A stretch of 56,480 nucleotides of DNA from Lentisphaeria bacterium (GTDB lineage: Bacteria > Verrucomicrobiota > Lentisphaeria > Victivallales > Victivallaceae): NCBI GenBank assembly GCA_017466125.1, contig JAFTUS010000155.1:1-56480 (forward strand), in the 5' to 3' direction. The notes beneath the pieces are model-generated. The model was not told where the DNA came from. It made no database searches and saw only the letters and a list, made by a program, of their open reading frames with translations. Positions 43,980 through 51,791 of the stretch are shown one piece after another (the stretch's first letter is position 1; every line of letters begins with the position of its first letter). The translations under genes were made by a program, and so were the position numbers.

Positions 43980-45023
43980 ATGAGCGAAAAAGTAAAGAGT
44001 GATCTCTACAAGGCGGCGGGTGTCGATATCGACTTGGCAACCGATCTTCTGGGCAAAGTCAAAAAGAAATTTTCCGAGGCGCGCCGTCCGGAAATGCTCT
44101 CTCCCATCGGGGGGTTCGGCGGTCTTTTTCAGATCGATCTTTCCAAGTACAAAGAACCCGTAATGGTCTCCAGCATCGACGGCGTCGGCACAAAACTGAT
44201 GATCGCTATGATGATGGAAAAATATGATACGGTCGGTTACGACATCGTCAACCACTGTATCAACGATATCTCCGTACAGGGTGCTGAACCGGTCTATTTT
44301 CTGGACTACATCGGCATCGGCAAACTGCGCAGTCCCCTTTACGAACAGGTCCTCTGCGGCATTGCGGATGCCTGCAAAGCGCAGAATTGCGCCGTCCTCG
44401 GCGGCGAAACCGCTGAAATGCCCGGTATGTACGGCAATGACTTCGACCTCGTCGGTGTCATCACCGGTATCGTGGAAAAATCCAAACTCATCACCGGCGA
44501 AAACATCCGTCCCGGTCACGTTGCCATCGGTATTGCCTCCAACGGATTGCATACCAACGGTTTCAGTCTGGCGCGCAAAATTCTCTTCGCCGAATGTAAT
44601 TACACTGTAAACACCTATCTGGATGAACTCGGCGAAACGGTCGGCGAAGCTTTGCTCAAGCCCCATACCTGTTATTTCCCTGCGATCAAAGAAGCGCAGG
44701 AACAGGGTTTGGCACTCGACGGCATCGCCCACATCACCGGCGGCGGTCTGTACGACAACGTTCCCCGTATTCTGCCCAAGGATGTGTCGGTGATTTTCGA
44801 CTCCTCCGTACTGCCCGTCCCCCCCATCTTCAAACTGATGGTCGAAAAAGGCAACGTTGACCCCGTGGAAGCCTACCGTGTCTTCAACATGGGTGTCGGC
44901 ATGGTCTGGTTCGTGCCGCAGAAAGATGTTGACGCCGCCCTCAAAGCCATCCGCGGCAAAGGCTTTACCGCCGATGTCATGGGTGAAGTCGTTCCCGGCG
45001 ACGGAACTGTCAAGGTCAAATAA
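43980..45023 (+). CDS. purM: Phosphoribosylformylglycinamidine cyclo-ligase
   Basis: 347 residues of the AIR synthase family. Markers are IGGFGGLFQID, SSIDGVGTKLMIA, VNHCINDISVQGAEPVYFLDY, AVLGGETAEMPGMY (ATP site) and IASNGLHTNGFSLAR. It closes the imidazole ring to give AIR in purine synthesis. Length is typical. GAGGA lies before ATG 43980. It has its own promoter and a strong terminator, so it is a single-gene unit beside the purB-led group; linkage of two purine genes with uxaC is probably historical. Confidence 0.95.
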   Translation: MSEKVKSDLYKAAGVDIDLATDLLGKVKKKFSEARRPEMLSPIGGFGGLFQIDLSKYKEPVMVSSIDGVGTKLMIAMMMEKYDTVGYDIVNHCINDISVQGAEPVYFLDYIGIGKLRSPLYEQVLCGIADACKAQNCAVLGGETAEMPGMYGNDFDLVGVITGIVEKSKLITGENIRPGHVAIGIASNGLHTNGFSLARKILFAECNYTVNTYLDELGETVGEALLKPHTCYFPAIKEAQEQGLALDGIAHITGGGLYDNVPRILPKDVSVIFDSSVLPVPPIFKLMVEKGNVDPVEAYRVFNMGVGMVWFVPQKDVDAALKAIRGKGFTADVMGEVVPGDGTVKVK

Positions 45024-45040
45024 ACCTTTCCGGTAAAACC

Positions 45041-45081
45041 AAACGGCTGCTGCAAAATAATTTTGCGGCGGCCGTTTTTTT
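45041..45081 (+). terminator. Strong Rho-independent terminator after purM
   Basis: A 17-bp stem AAACGGCTGCTGCAAAA / TTTTGCGGCGGCCGTTT (two G-T pairs), a three-base loop, and a seven-T run ending at 45081. It may also stop the convergent AraC transcript, as the A-rich left flank gives a weak T run on that strand. Confidence 0.92.
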
Positions 45082-45117
45082 CTCTTCCATTTGTGCGGTA
45101 CCGTTGGAAAACTTTAT

Positions 45118-46020
45118 TTACAGCGGCAGATTTGCTTTATAGGTGCGGGGCGGAACTCCGGTGTATTTTTTGAATGCCAGCGAAAAATGGCTGGCATTTT
45201 TGAACCCCAGTTCCCGGGCGATCTCTTTGTGGGACAGTCTGCCGGAGGAGACCAGCTGCCGGGCGTATTCCATGCGCTGGGCGGCGATATACTCCTGCGG
45301 AGTGCGTCCGAGCCAGCCCCGGAAAAGCCGTATCAATGTATAGCGGCTGACGCCGGTTTTCCGTGCCAGTGAATTTACGTTGAGATTAGCCCCCATGCTC
45401 AATTCAACCAGCGTGACCGCTTTTGCCAGCGGCGGCGGATATTTACGGATACGGCTCTGTTTGTGGATATCCGCCAGTTCCAACAGAAGTTCATATCCGG
45501 CGGCGGAATTGCCCTTGCCATCCTGCTGTTTTTCGATGATTTTGCCGATGGAACGGAGTTTCTGTTCAAAGACGGCAGGATTTTCCGGATGAAGGATGCC
45601 CGAACCTTTGAAATTCAGCATCTCTGCGATCATGCCGCCGAAGTTGCCGTAGATGATGAGTTGCAGCATCCGCACTTTCTGCTGCTGACAGTCTGTGAGC
45701 AGCAGTTGTTCGCGCGGACAGGTTATGAAAATATCACCTTCCTGAAGGACGAACTCTCTGTTGTGCTGTTCAAAGGTCACGCAGCCTTCCAGAACCATTT
45801 CCACTGCAACAAAAGGATAATTCACCCGGCGGATGAACCAGGAATTTTTGCGGAAAATATCGGCAAATGACCCCGGCCATATCCCCAGAGAATAGGGGTA
45901 TTCATCGTACCAGCAAAAACGCGCAATATCTTCACGGGTACGGGCATAGTTCACGCTGAACTCATCGTAAGAGTCCTCGGAATAGCGGGTGATGCTGCCG
46001 GATTTCGGAATTTTTTCCAC
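45118..46020 (-). CDS. AraC family transcriptional regulator (GH20-linked)
   Basis: 300 residues. The N-terminal sensor is a cupin-like arm (VAVEMVLEGCVTFEQHNREF, VLQEGDIFITCP). The C-terminal double helix-turn-helix has NVNSLARKTGVSRYTLIRLF and the second motif KEIARELGFKNASHFSLAFK with the closing YTGVPPRTYK. The start is GTG at 46020, immediately after the GH20 stop, with AAAGG inside the end of GH20, so translation is coupled. It probably senses an amino-sugar glycan product and controls the GH20 operon or the divergent GH-A/pseudopilin operon; the direction of control is inference. Confidence 0.85.
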   Translation of the reverse strand: MEKIPKSGSITRYSEDSYDEFSVNYARTREDIARFCWYDEYPYSLGIWPGSFADIFRKNSWFIRRVNYPFVAVEMVLEGCVTFEQHNREFVLQEGDIFITCPREQLLLTDCQQQKVRMLQLIIYGNFGGMIAEMLNFKGSGILHPENPAVFEQKLRSIGKIIEKQQDGKGNSAAGYELLLELADIHKQSRIRKYPPPLAKAVTLVELSMGANLNVNSLARKTGVSRYTLIRLFRGWLGRTPQEYIAAQRMEYARQLVSSGRLSHKEIARELGFKNASHFSLAFKKYTGVPPRTYKANLPL

Positions 46021-47442
46021 TTACACGCCTTTCACATAATCGAAATACCCCGCCGCCTCCAGCAGTTCCCGTCTGTGAAAATAGGAGGCCCACTGTTTCT
46101 TTTCCGGCTTGCTCCAGGCACATTCGCAGTATGCCGCGATCCGGGGGAAGAGTTTGGCAAAGATCCGGTGCTGCGGAAGCATCTCTGTCCAGAGACACGC
46201 TTCGATGCCGGCGATGCAATCTTTGACCTGATCCGCCCAGATCACATGGGGGTCTGTCATATAGACTCCTTTTTCGTCAAGAGAAAACATCCATGACTGC
46301 CACGGTTCACATAAGTTTGCGGGATAGTCAAAGTAAAGTGAATTGCAAACCGAATAGATCACTTTGTTGCCGGAAGGAGCGATTTTCAACGGTTCACGGA
46401 TGTCCAGCCACGCCTGTATCATGGTATCTGGGGGATAGAGCTGCCCGGAGCAGGTTCCCCAGACCATGGGGGTTCTGCCGGATTTTACGATAAAACGGGA
46501 GAGTTCCACCATGAAATCATTTTCAAGTTCTCTCATGTCGGATAACCCCTTTTTCTGTAAGGCGGCGCGGCATTCCGGACAATTTTCCCAATGCTCAACG
46601 GCGGCCTCATCCCCGCCGAGGTGGATCACGGGGGAGTCGGGAAAGAGTTCCATCAGTTCGGTGAACATACTTTTGAGAAAATTCATCGTTTCGGGGTTGC
46701 CGATGCAAAGTTCACTGCCGGGATTTTGCGGATCGCAGGCGAACTGCGGATAGTGTTTCAGCAGAAAATCAGAGTGCCCCGGCACATCCACTTCCGGCAC
46801 GATGCTTATGCCGAGAGTTTTGGCAAAAGCGGAAATTTCCTGAATATCTTCCCGGGAATACTGTCCGTCTGACATCGTTCCCCTGCCGTCCAGCAGCGGG
46901 GCAGTTCCGGAGGAGTAACGCCAACCGGGGCCGTCAACCAGATGCCAATGGAAAGAGTTGATGCGGAAGAGCGCAAGGACACGGAGCAGTTTTTTGATTT
47001 CCTGTTTGCTCTGAAAATGGCGGGCACTGTCCAGCAGGAAACCGCGTCTGGCAAAACGGGGTTCATCATGGAGCGTTACACCGTGAAGTACGGCGGCGGG
47101 GTCACCGGTGATCGTTGCGGCAAAAAGCATCTGCCCGAGAGCGGTGAGCGCGTAAATGGCTCCGTTGAGGTCTCCGGCTGAAACGGCGATGCCGTTTGCA
47201 TCGATCGTCATTTCCCATGTTTCGGGCGCAAGTGCCGCTTCAGAAACAGTCAGGGAGGCATTGCCGGAACATTCTTCCACATTCAACGCAAGCACCGCAA
47301 ACACCCGTTTCAATTCGGGGACGGCGGCGGAAAATGTTTCTGTGACCGAAAAAGAGGTCAATTTTTTCAAAGGGAAAATTTCCCCGTTCTCCCGCAGTCC
47401 GGCGGGAGCGGGAAGCAGGACGGAAAATGTTTTTTCTTCCAT
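46021..47442 (-). CDS. GH20 beta-N-acetylhexosaminidase
   Basis: 473 residues. An N-terminal GH20b-like alpha/beta domain (about 1-110) is followed by the barrel: RFARRGFLLDSARHF, NSFHWHLVDG, IVPEVDVPGHSDF, VIHLGGDEAA (catalytic Asp278-Glu279) and VIWADQ near the end. It uses substrate-assisted catalysis to release terminal GlcNAc or GalNAc. There is no signal peptide, so it acts on imported oligosaccharides and would supply NagA and NagB. ATG 47442 is preferred over an upstream in-frame start because GGAG is nine bases away and the longer form would run into the promoter. Confidence 0.92.
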   Translation of the reverse strand: MEEKTFSVLLPAPAGLRENGEIFPLKKLTSFSVTETFSAAVPELKRVFAVLALNVEECSGNASLTVSEAALAPETWEMTIDANGIAVSAGDLNGAIYALTALGQMLFAATITGDPAAVLHGVTLHDEPRFARRGFLLDSARHFQSKQEIKKLLRVLALFRINSFHWHLVDGPGWRYSSGTAPLLDGRGTMSDGQYSREDIQEISAFAKTLGISIVPEVDVPGHSDFLLKHYPQFACDPQNPGSELCIGNPETMNFLKSMFTELMELFPDSPVIHLGGDEAAVEHWENCPECRAALQKKGLSDMRELENDFMVELSRFIVKSGRTPMVWGTCSGQLYPPDTMIQAWLDIREPLKIAPSGNKVIYSVCNSLYFDYPANLCEPWQSWMFSLDEKGVYMTDPHVIWADQVKDCIAGIEACLWTEMLPQHRIFAKLFPRIAAYCECAWSKPEKKQWASYFHRRELLEAAGYFDYVKGV

Positions 47443-47473
47443 GGTATCAAACTCCGTTTTTCTCGTTTGTTGT

Positions 47474-47501
47474 ACTATACAGTGACAACCGGTTTTGTCA
47501 A
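47474..47501 (-). promoter_or_regulatory. GH20 promoter with a LacI-type operator in its spacer
   Basis: On the minus strand, TTGACA (47496-47501), 16-base spacer, TATAGT (47474-47479). The spacer contains TGACAACCGGTTTTGTCA (plus strand, 47483-47500): outer arms TGACAA and TTGTCA and a central AACCGGTT palindrome with the CG core typical of LacI-family operators. Confidence 0.65.
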
Positions 47502-47584
47502 GGATATTTTTGATTTTTGCGAAATTTTTCTCCATTTTTTTTAAAAATAATCTTTTGCAACAAAAACATATTTATTTGTAAAAC

Positions 47585-47613
47585 TTCACAGTGGAATTTT
47601 TCATATATAAGAT
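47585..47613 (+). promoter_or_regulatory. Weak candidate promoter of the GH-A/pseudopilin operon
   Basis: TTCACA (47585-47590), 17-base spacer, TAAGAT (47608-47613), 47 bases before the start codon. The surrounding DNA is very AT-rich, so other readings are possible. Confidence 0.35.
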
Positions 47614-47660
47614 GTAAATTTCAAACAGATATCAACAAAAACATAAAAGGAGGATTATCA

Positions 47661-50600
47661 ATGAAACAAAAGATCATTCTTTTTGCCGCTGTTTTTCTGT
47701 TGCTCGGCAAGGTTTCAGCATTGCCGGTCGGAATTGTTCCGGATGGCAAAACAAATTTCAAAGCCGATACGCTGCAGTTTGCTTTCATGCTGGTTGACAG
47801 CAAGTGGCAGGGCGGAAAATTCAGGGATCACAAATCCCGTGTACTGCCCAACGGCAGTGTTATGGCGGATTATCAGGTCGATTTCGGCAAAGCGAATGGT
47901 TCGCTCTCCATTATGATTTCCCCTGTTGCGGGCAAAAAAGATGCTTTCAGAATTCTTGCGGAGTGCAAATATCCCGACGGCGTGAAAAAAGGCGTCCGTG
48001 CATTGGCAATTTCCATTCCCGTCAAAGAGGCGGGCAAAGCCGTTTTTTTCAGAAACGGTAAAAAAATTGATTTCAAGTTTCCGGAAAAATACAAAAAAAT
48101 GGAACTCGGCACATTCGGCGGATGCACCGGCGGAGAACTCCTGTTGACCAATGGCAGAAAACTCTCCTTCCAGAGCAGCAACACCGTTTATTTGCAGGAC
48201 AATCGCAAGTTCAAACTGCATGATTTCTCCATGCGTTTCTGGTTCAGCGGGGATAAACTCGATGTGACTCTGGAGTTGCAGAAACCGCAGTTCAAAACCG
48301 TCTCTTTCACAGGAAGTGCCAACCGCTCTTTCAGCGATGATGCCGCCGACGACGGCAAGGGCGGCTGGACCGATCAGGGAAGTTCCAACGATTTGCGTAT
48401 GGTTCCTGTCGGCAGCCGGACTTTCAACAAAATCCCGTTTACGGTCATTGACGAAAAAAAAGCAGCCGCCCCCGGAGCGATTGTTGTCGCCGGTGAACGG
48501 CGGAACTTTGCACCGCATGAAATCGAACTGCCCCTCCCGGAAATGAAAGGCGTCAAAACGCTGCTTCTGCTTCACACTGCGGCGTGGGTCGGCAGCGGAA
48601 ATAAAATCGGTGAACTGGAAGTCGCCTACAAAGACACCTCAAAAGAGACCATTCCTGTCGTGGACGGAAAAGATGTTGCAAACTGGTGGGGCCCCGGAGA
48701 CCGTGCCAATGCCAAAGTCGCGTGGCGTTCCCAAAATTCGGAAATGCCGGTGGGGTTGTATGTTTCCGCTTTTCAGTTTTCCGGTGTCGATCCGGTTTCG
48801 GTGAAATTCCGTATCACGGACCGCAACGCCTCGTGGATGATCGCCGCTGCAACCTTGGCGGATCAAAAATTTTTCATGCCCGCCCATACGCCCCGTCCGG
48901 TAGTGACCGTTGCGGGGAAAGAGTGGGTAAAAATGGATTTTCAGCAGCGGGTAACTCCGGGCAGTCCGCTGGATTTCTCTTTTTTGCTCGCTCCTGATGC
49001 TCCCGCAGGAAAATATGGACGTCTCACCGTCAACAAAGACGGTTCCATGAGTTTTGAGAAAGCCCCCGGAAAACGCTTCCGTGCAAACGGAGTCAATTTG
49101 TGCGATACGGTTTGTTATCTTTCCAGAGAACAGGTTGACCGCCTGGTGACTTATCTGGCGGCTCTCGGCATCAACAGTGTCCGCTATCATCACCACGATA
49201 ACGCCTTGCGTCATCCGACCGACCCGACACCCGGCGCATTGAATATGGAAAATCTGGATAAACTCGATTACCTCACCGCCAAACTGATTGAAAAAGGCAT
49301 TTATATTACTTTTGACTTTTACACCAGCCGCCGTCTCCGCCCCGGGGAAGAACTGCCGCTGCTGAAAAAATATCCGGGGTTGAACTTAAAGACCGTTTTG
49401 GAACAATCTCCCGAAGGAATGGCGAACTGGAAAGCCTTTGCCGCTAACTGGATGAACCATAAAAACCCCTACACCGGCAGAAAATGGGCAGAGGAACCCG
49501 CAATCATTTTTGCCAATCTGGTCAATGAAGATACTGAAACTTATCTGCTTTTCAACTCCAAAGTGACCATCCGTTACTATCAGGATATTTTCGGTGAATA
49601 TTGCCGCAAAAACAACCTGAAAGATACCCGTGTTTCCATGGGCAATAAGGAGTTTATCCGTTTCCTGACCACGCTCCAGCAGGAAAAAACAGCGGAGATG
49701 ATGCGCTATCTCAAAGAGGAACTGAACGTCCGTTTCGCACTTACTTCCGCCAATTACAACGGCAACTCCCTGACGACTTATCTGCGCTCTGTTTACGATG
49801 TTGTCGATGACCATGCGTATCACGCCCATGCCAGTTTCCCCAAAAAGCCGTGGGTGCATCCGCACCGCTACAATCAGAATAGTATTCTTGAGTCCGATGC
49901 CTCTCTGCCGCTGTCGCTTTTCCGCGGCCGCATTTTCGGAAAACCCTTCTTTATCAGCGAATTTAATTTCTGCGCGCCCAATATCTACCGTGCCGAAGGC
50001 GGTGTTGTAATGGGTGCATACTGCGCATTGCAGGATGCGACGGGCATTTACCGCTACAACTTCTGCGGAAATGTCCGGCGGCTCTTCAACAAGGATACCG
50101 GTATCTGTCTTTTTGAAATGGATCATGACCCCATGATGCTGCTTTCACAGCGTATCGAAGCTGTTTTCCTGCTTCGCGGCGATGTCGCCCCGGCACAGGG
50201 CGCATGGTCGTGGAAACTGGAAAAAGATTACTGGAAAAACTATAAAGGAAGCGGTTATCCCGATGTGCGCACGCTCGGACTTTTTGAAAAGATCGGCGTC
50301 AACCATGAGGGAAAAACAATGATCCCGACCCGGGACTACACCAGCTGCACCGCGCCAGACGATTTGGGCAAACGTCTGGCTGCGTTCCGCAAAAGCGGCG
50401 TTGCTGTAAGTTCAACCGGAGAACTCCGTCTGGATACGAAACAGAAGAGTTTTACAGTTGTGACACCGAAATCCGAAGCCGTAGTTATCCGTAAAGACAA
50501 GCAGATGAAAGCCGGACTTATGACCGTTTCAAAACCCTCCGTATTTCAATCGGTCACGGCGATTGCTCTGGACAACAGAGAACTCCGGAAAAGTGACTCT

Positions 50601-50888
50601 ATTCTGGTTTTGCAGTTGACCGATGCGGTTGCAACCGGCACCCGTTTTGCCGATGAAGATTTTGTCTTGATGGAACATTACGGAAAAGCTCCGCTTCTGC
50701 TCAAAAAAGGCAGTTGCTTTATCACATTGAATACCGGAAAAGATTATAAAGTGACCGCTCTGAATATGCAAGGCGATGCGCTCGGCACACTGAATGGTTC
50801 TCTGAAAAACAATCTGTTTTCATTCACTGCTGACAACTCCCGTTTCCCCGGCGGCATCGTCGCCTATCACCTTACAACAAAAAAATAA
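47661..50888 (+). CDS. Large secreted clan GH-A (cellulase-like) hydrolase
   Basis: 1075 residues with signal peptide MKQKIILFAAVFLLLGKVSA. Residues 20-470 are beta-rich, including a galactose-binding-like stretch (LLLLHTAAWVGSGNKIGELE). A TIM barrel follows: GINSVRYHHHDN, IFANLVNEDTE (acid/base E623), VVDDHAYHAH and PFFISEFNF (nucleophile E767). A beta-sandwich tail ends the protein. It resembles GH5-type enzymes, but I cannot name the family. AAGGAGG lies ahead of ATG 47661; a longer in-frame reading from 47517 runs through AT-rich leader and is rejected. It is divergent from GH20/AraC and followed after 23 bases by a pseudopilin, so an N-acetylated glycan substrate is plausible. Confidence 0.72.
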   Translation: MKQKIILFAAVFLLLGKVSALPVGIVPDGKTNFKADTLQFAFMLVDSKWQGGKFRDHKSRVLPNGSVMADYQVDFGKANGSLSIMISPVAGKKDAFRILAECKYPDGVKKGVRALAISIPVKEAGKAVFFRNGKKIDFKFPEKYKKMELGTFGGCTGGELLLTNGRKLSFQSSNTVYLQDNRKFKLHDFSMRFWFSGDKLDVTLELQKPQFKTVSFTGSANRSFSDDAADDGKGGWTDQGSSNDLRMVPVGSRTFNKIPFTVIDEKKAAAPGAIVVAGERRNFAPHEIELPLPEMKGVKTLLLLHTAAWVGSGNKIGELEVAYKDTSKETIPVVDGKDVANWWGPGDRANAKVAWRSQNSEMPVGLYVSAFQFSGVDPVSVKFRITDRNASWMIAAATLADQKFFMPAHTPRPVVTVAGKEWVKMDFQQRVTPGSPLDFSFLLAPDAPAGKYGRLTVNKDGSMSFEKAPGKRFRANGVNLCDTVCYLSREQVDRLVTYLAALGINSVRYHHHDNALRHPTDPTPGALNMENLDKLDYLTAKLIEKGIYITFDFYTSRRLRPGEELPLLKKYPGLNLKTVLEQSPEGMANWKAFAANWMNHKNPYTGRKWAEEPAIIFANLVNEDTETYLLFNSKVTIRYYQDIFGEYCRKNNLKDTRVSMGNKEFIRFLTTLQQEKTAEMMRYLKEELNVRFALTSANYNGNSLTTYLRSVYDVVDDHAYHAHASFPKKPWVHPHRYNQNSILESDASLPLSLFRGRIFGKPFFISEFNFCAPNIYRAEGGVVMGAYCALQDATGIYRYNFCGNVRRLFNKDTGICLFEMDHDPMMLLSQRIEAVFLLRGDVAPAQGAWSWKLEKDYWKNYKGSGYPDVRTLGLFEKIGVNHEGKTMIPTRDYTSCTAPDDLGKRLAAFRKSGVAVSSTGELRLDTKQKSFTVVTPKSEAVVIRKDKQMKAGLMTVSKPSVFQSVTAIALDNRELRKSDSILVLQLTDAVATGTRFADEDFVLMEHYGKAPLLLKKGSCFITLNTGKDYKVTALNMQGDALGTLNGSLKNNLFSFTADNSRFPGGIVAYHLTTKK

Positions 50889-50911
50889 CCCCAAAAAAGG
50901 AGAATTGAAAA

Positions 50912-51661
50912 ATGAAAAAACGTTTCACCCTGATCGAACTTCTCGTTGTAATCGCCATCATCGCTATTCTTGCCGCAATGCTGCTCCCTGCATTGAATAA
51001 GGCACGGGCGAAGGCGCGGGCAACATCCTGCATCAACCATCTGAAGCAGTTGGGGTTGGCTCATATCGGTTACATGGACGATTACAACAGTTATCTTATG
51101 CTCAAAGGACCCAAGGCGGACGGTTCAGATTACCGTCCCTTTACGATGTACTATGTCGGAACCTATGCGATCATGAAAGCGATCCTGCCGACGCAGAGCA
51201 TTCGGGCAACGGATACGACGACAACGATTTCCCCGATTTTCTACTGTCCCTCCATCGGTACGCTCGGAAGTGCCGGCTGGGACTCCGGAAAATTCCCCTA
51301 CCGTACCTACGGCATCCCCCAGTGGAACTGCGAAGCAACGATTCCGAATGAACTCGGTTTGAAAGTCGTAACCAGTTCTTCTGCAAAGTTTGAAGGTGTT
51401 CATACCACCCGTCTGAAAAACGCCTCTTCGACCATTCTTCAGGTCGATACCGGGGTGAAAGATCAACTTTATCAGTTCACCTATGTCCGTTTGAGTCACC
51501 GTGCGGACAATACCGGGATCTCTCTGCGTCACTCCAACCGCGCCAACACCCTTTATTTTGACGCCCATGTGGAAGCCAATCAGCAGGGCGAACTGAAGAA
51601 CTCCCCGAATAAAGCGGTCAACTTCATCGACGAAAACAATCAGCTTCTTCCGCTGGAATAA
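50912..51661 (+). CDS. Prepilin-like secreted protein (variant H-X9-DA)
   Basis: 249 residues. The start [13 protein letters not shown] and the helix ending [12 protein letters not shown] are typical, with Arg before Phe instead of Gly. The closing motif is [13 protein letters not shown], so H-X9-DG has become H-X9-DA. The 5' leader (AATAACCCCAAAAAAGGAGA) is nearly identical to that of the pseudopilin at 8092, including the stop codon of the preceding gene. Role unknown. It probably shares the transcript with the GH-A enzyme upstream. Only a weak hairpin without T run follows. Confidence 0.82.
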   Translation: MKKRFTLIELLVVIAIIAILAAMLLPALNKARAKARATSCINHLKQLGLAHIGYMDDYNSYLMLKGPKADGSDYRPFTMYYVGTYAIMKAILPTQSIRATDTTTTISPIFYCPSIGTLGSAGWDSGKFPYRTYGIPQWNCEATIPNELGLKVVTSSSAKFEGVHTTRLKNASSTILQVDTGVKDQLYQFTYVRLSHRADNTGISLRHSNRANTLYFDAHVEANQQGELKNSPNKAVNFIDENNQLLPLE

Positions 51662-51693
51662 AGAGATACTCCAAACCGTCAGCAGGGAATACA

Positions 51694-51713
51694 CTCCTCA
51701 TACGATTGAGGAG
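51694..51713. other. Short hairpin after the pseudopilin gene
   Basis: CTCCTCA (51694-51700) pairs with TGAGGAG (51707-51713) around six bases. There is no T run, so it may protect the 3' end rather than terminate. Nothing else stands out in 51714-51791. Confidence 0.4.
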
Positions 51714-51791
51714 CGTTATGCCCAAGCCGCTGTGGACTGACACATTCCTGTAAAAAACAACCGGCTCATCCATCCTGATTTTGGAGGGACA

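Noticed and set aside
42486..44732. A 748-codon open frame on the minus strand opposite uxaC and purM
   Set aside because: It runs antisense to two well-conserved enzymes and shows no recognisable motif. Codon bias in this genome leaves long open frames on opposite strands.
47517..47660. Longer N-terminus of the GH-A enzyme
   Set aside because: The extra codons cover AT-rich leader, and the signal peptide and AAGGAGG fit ATG 47661.
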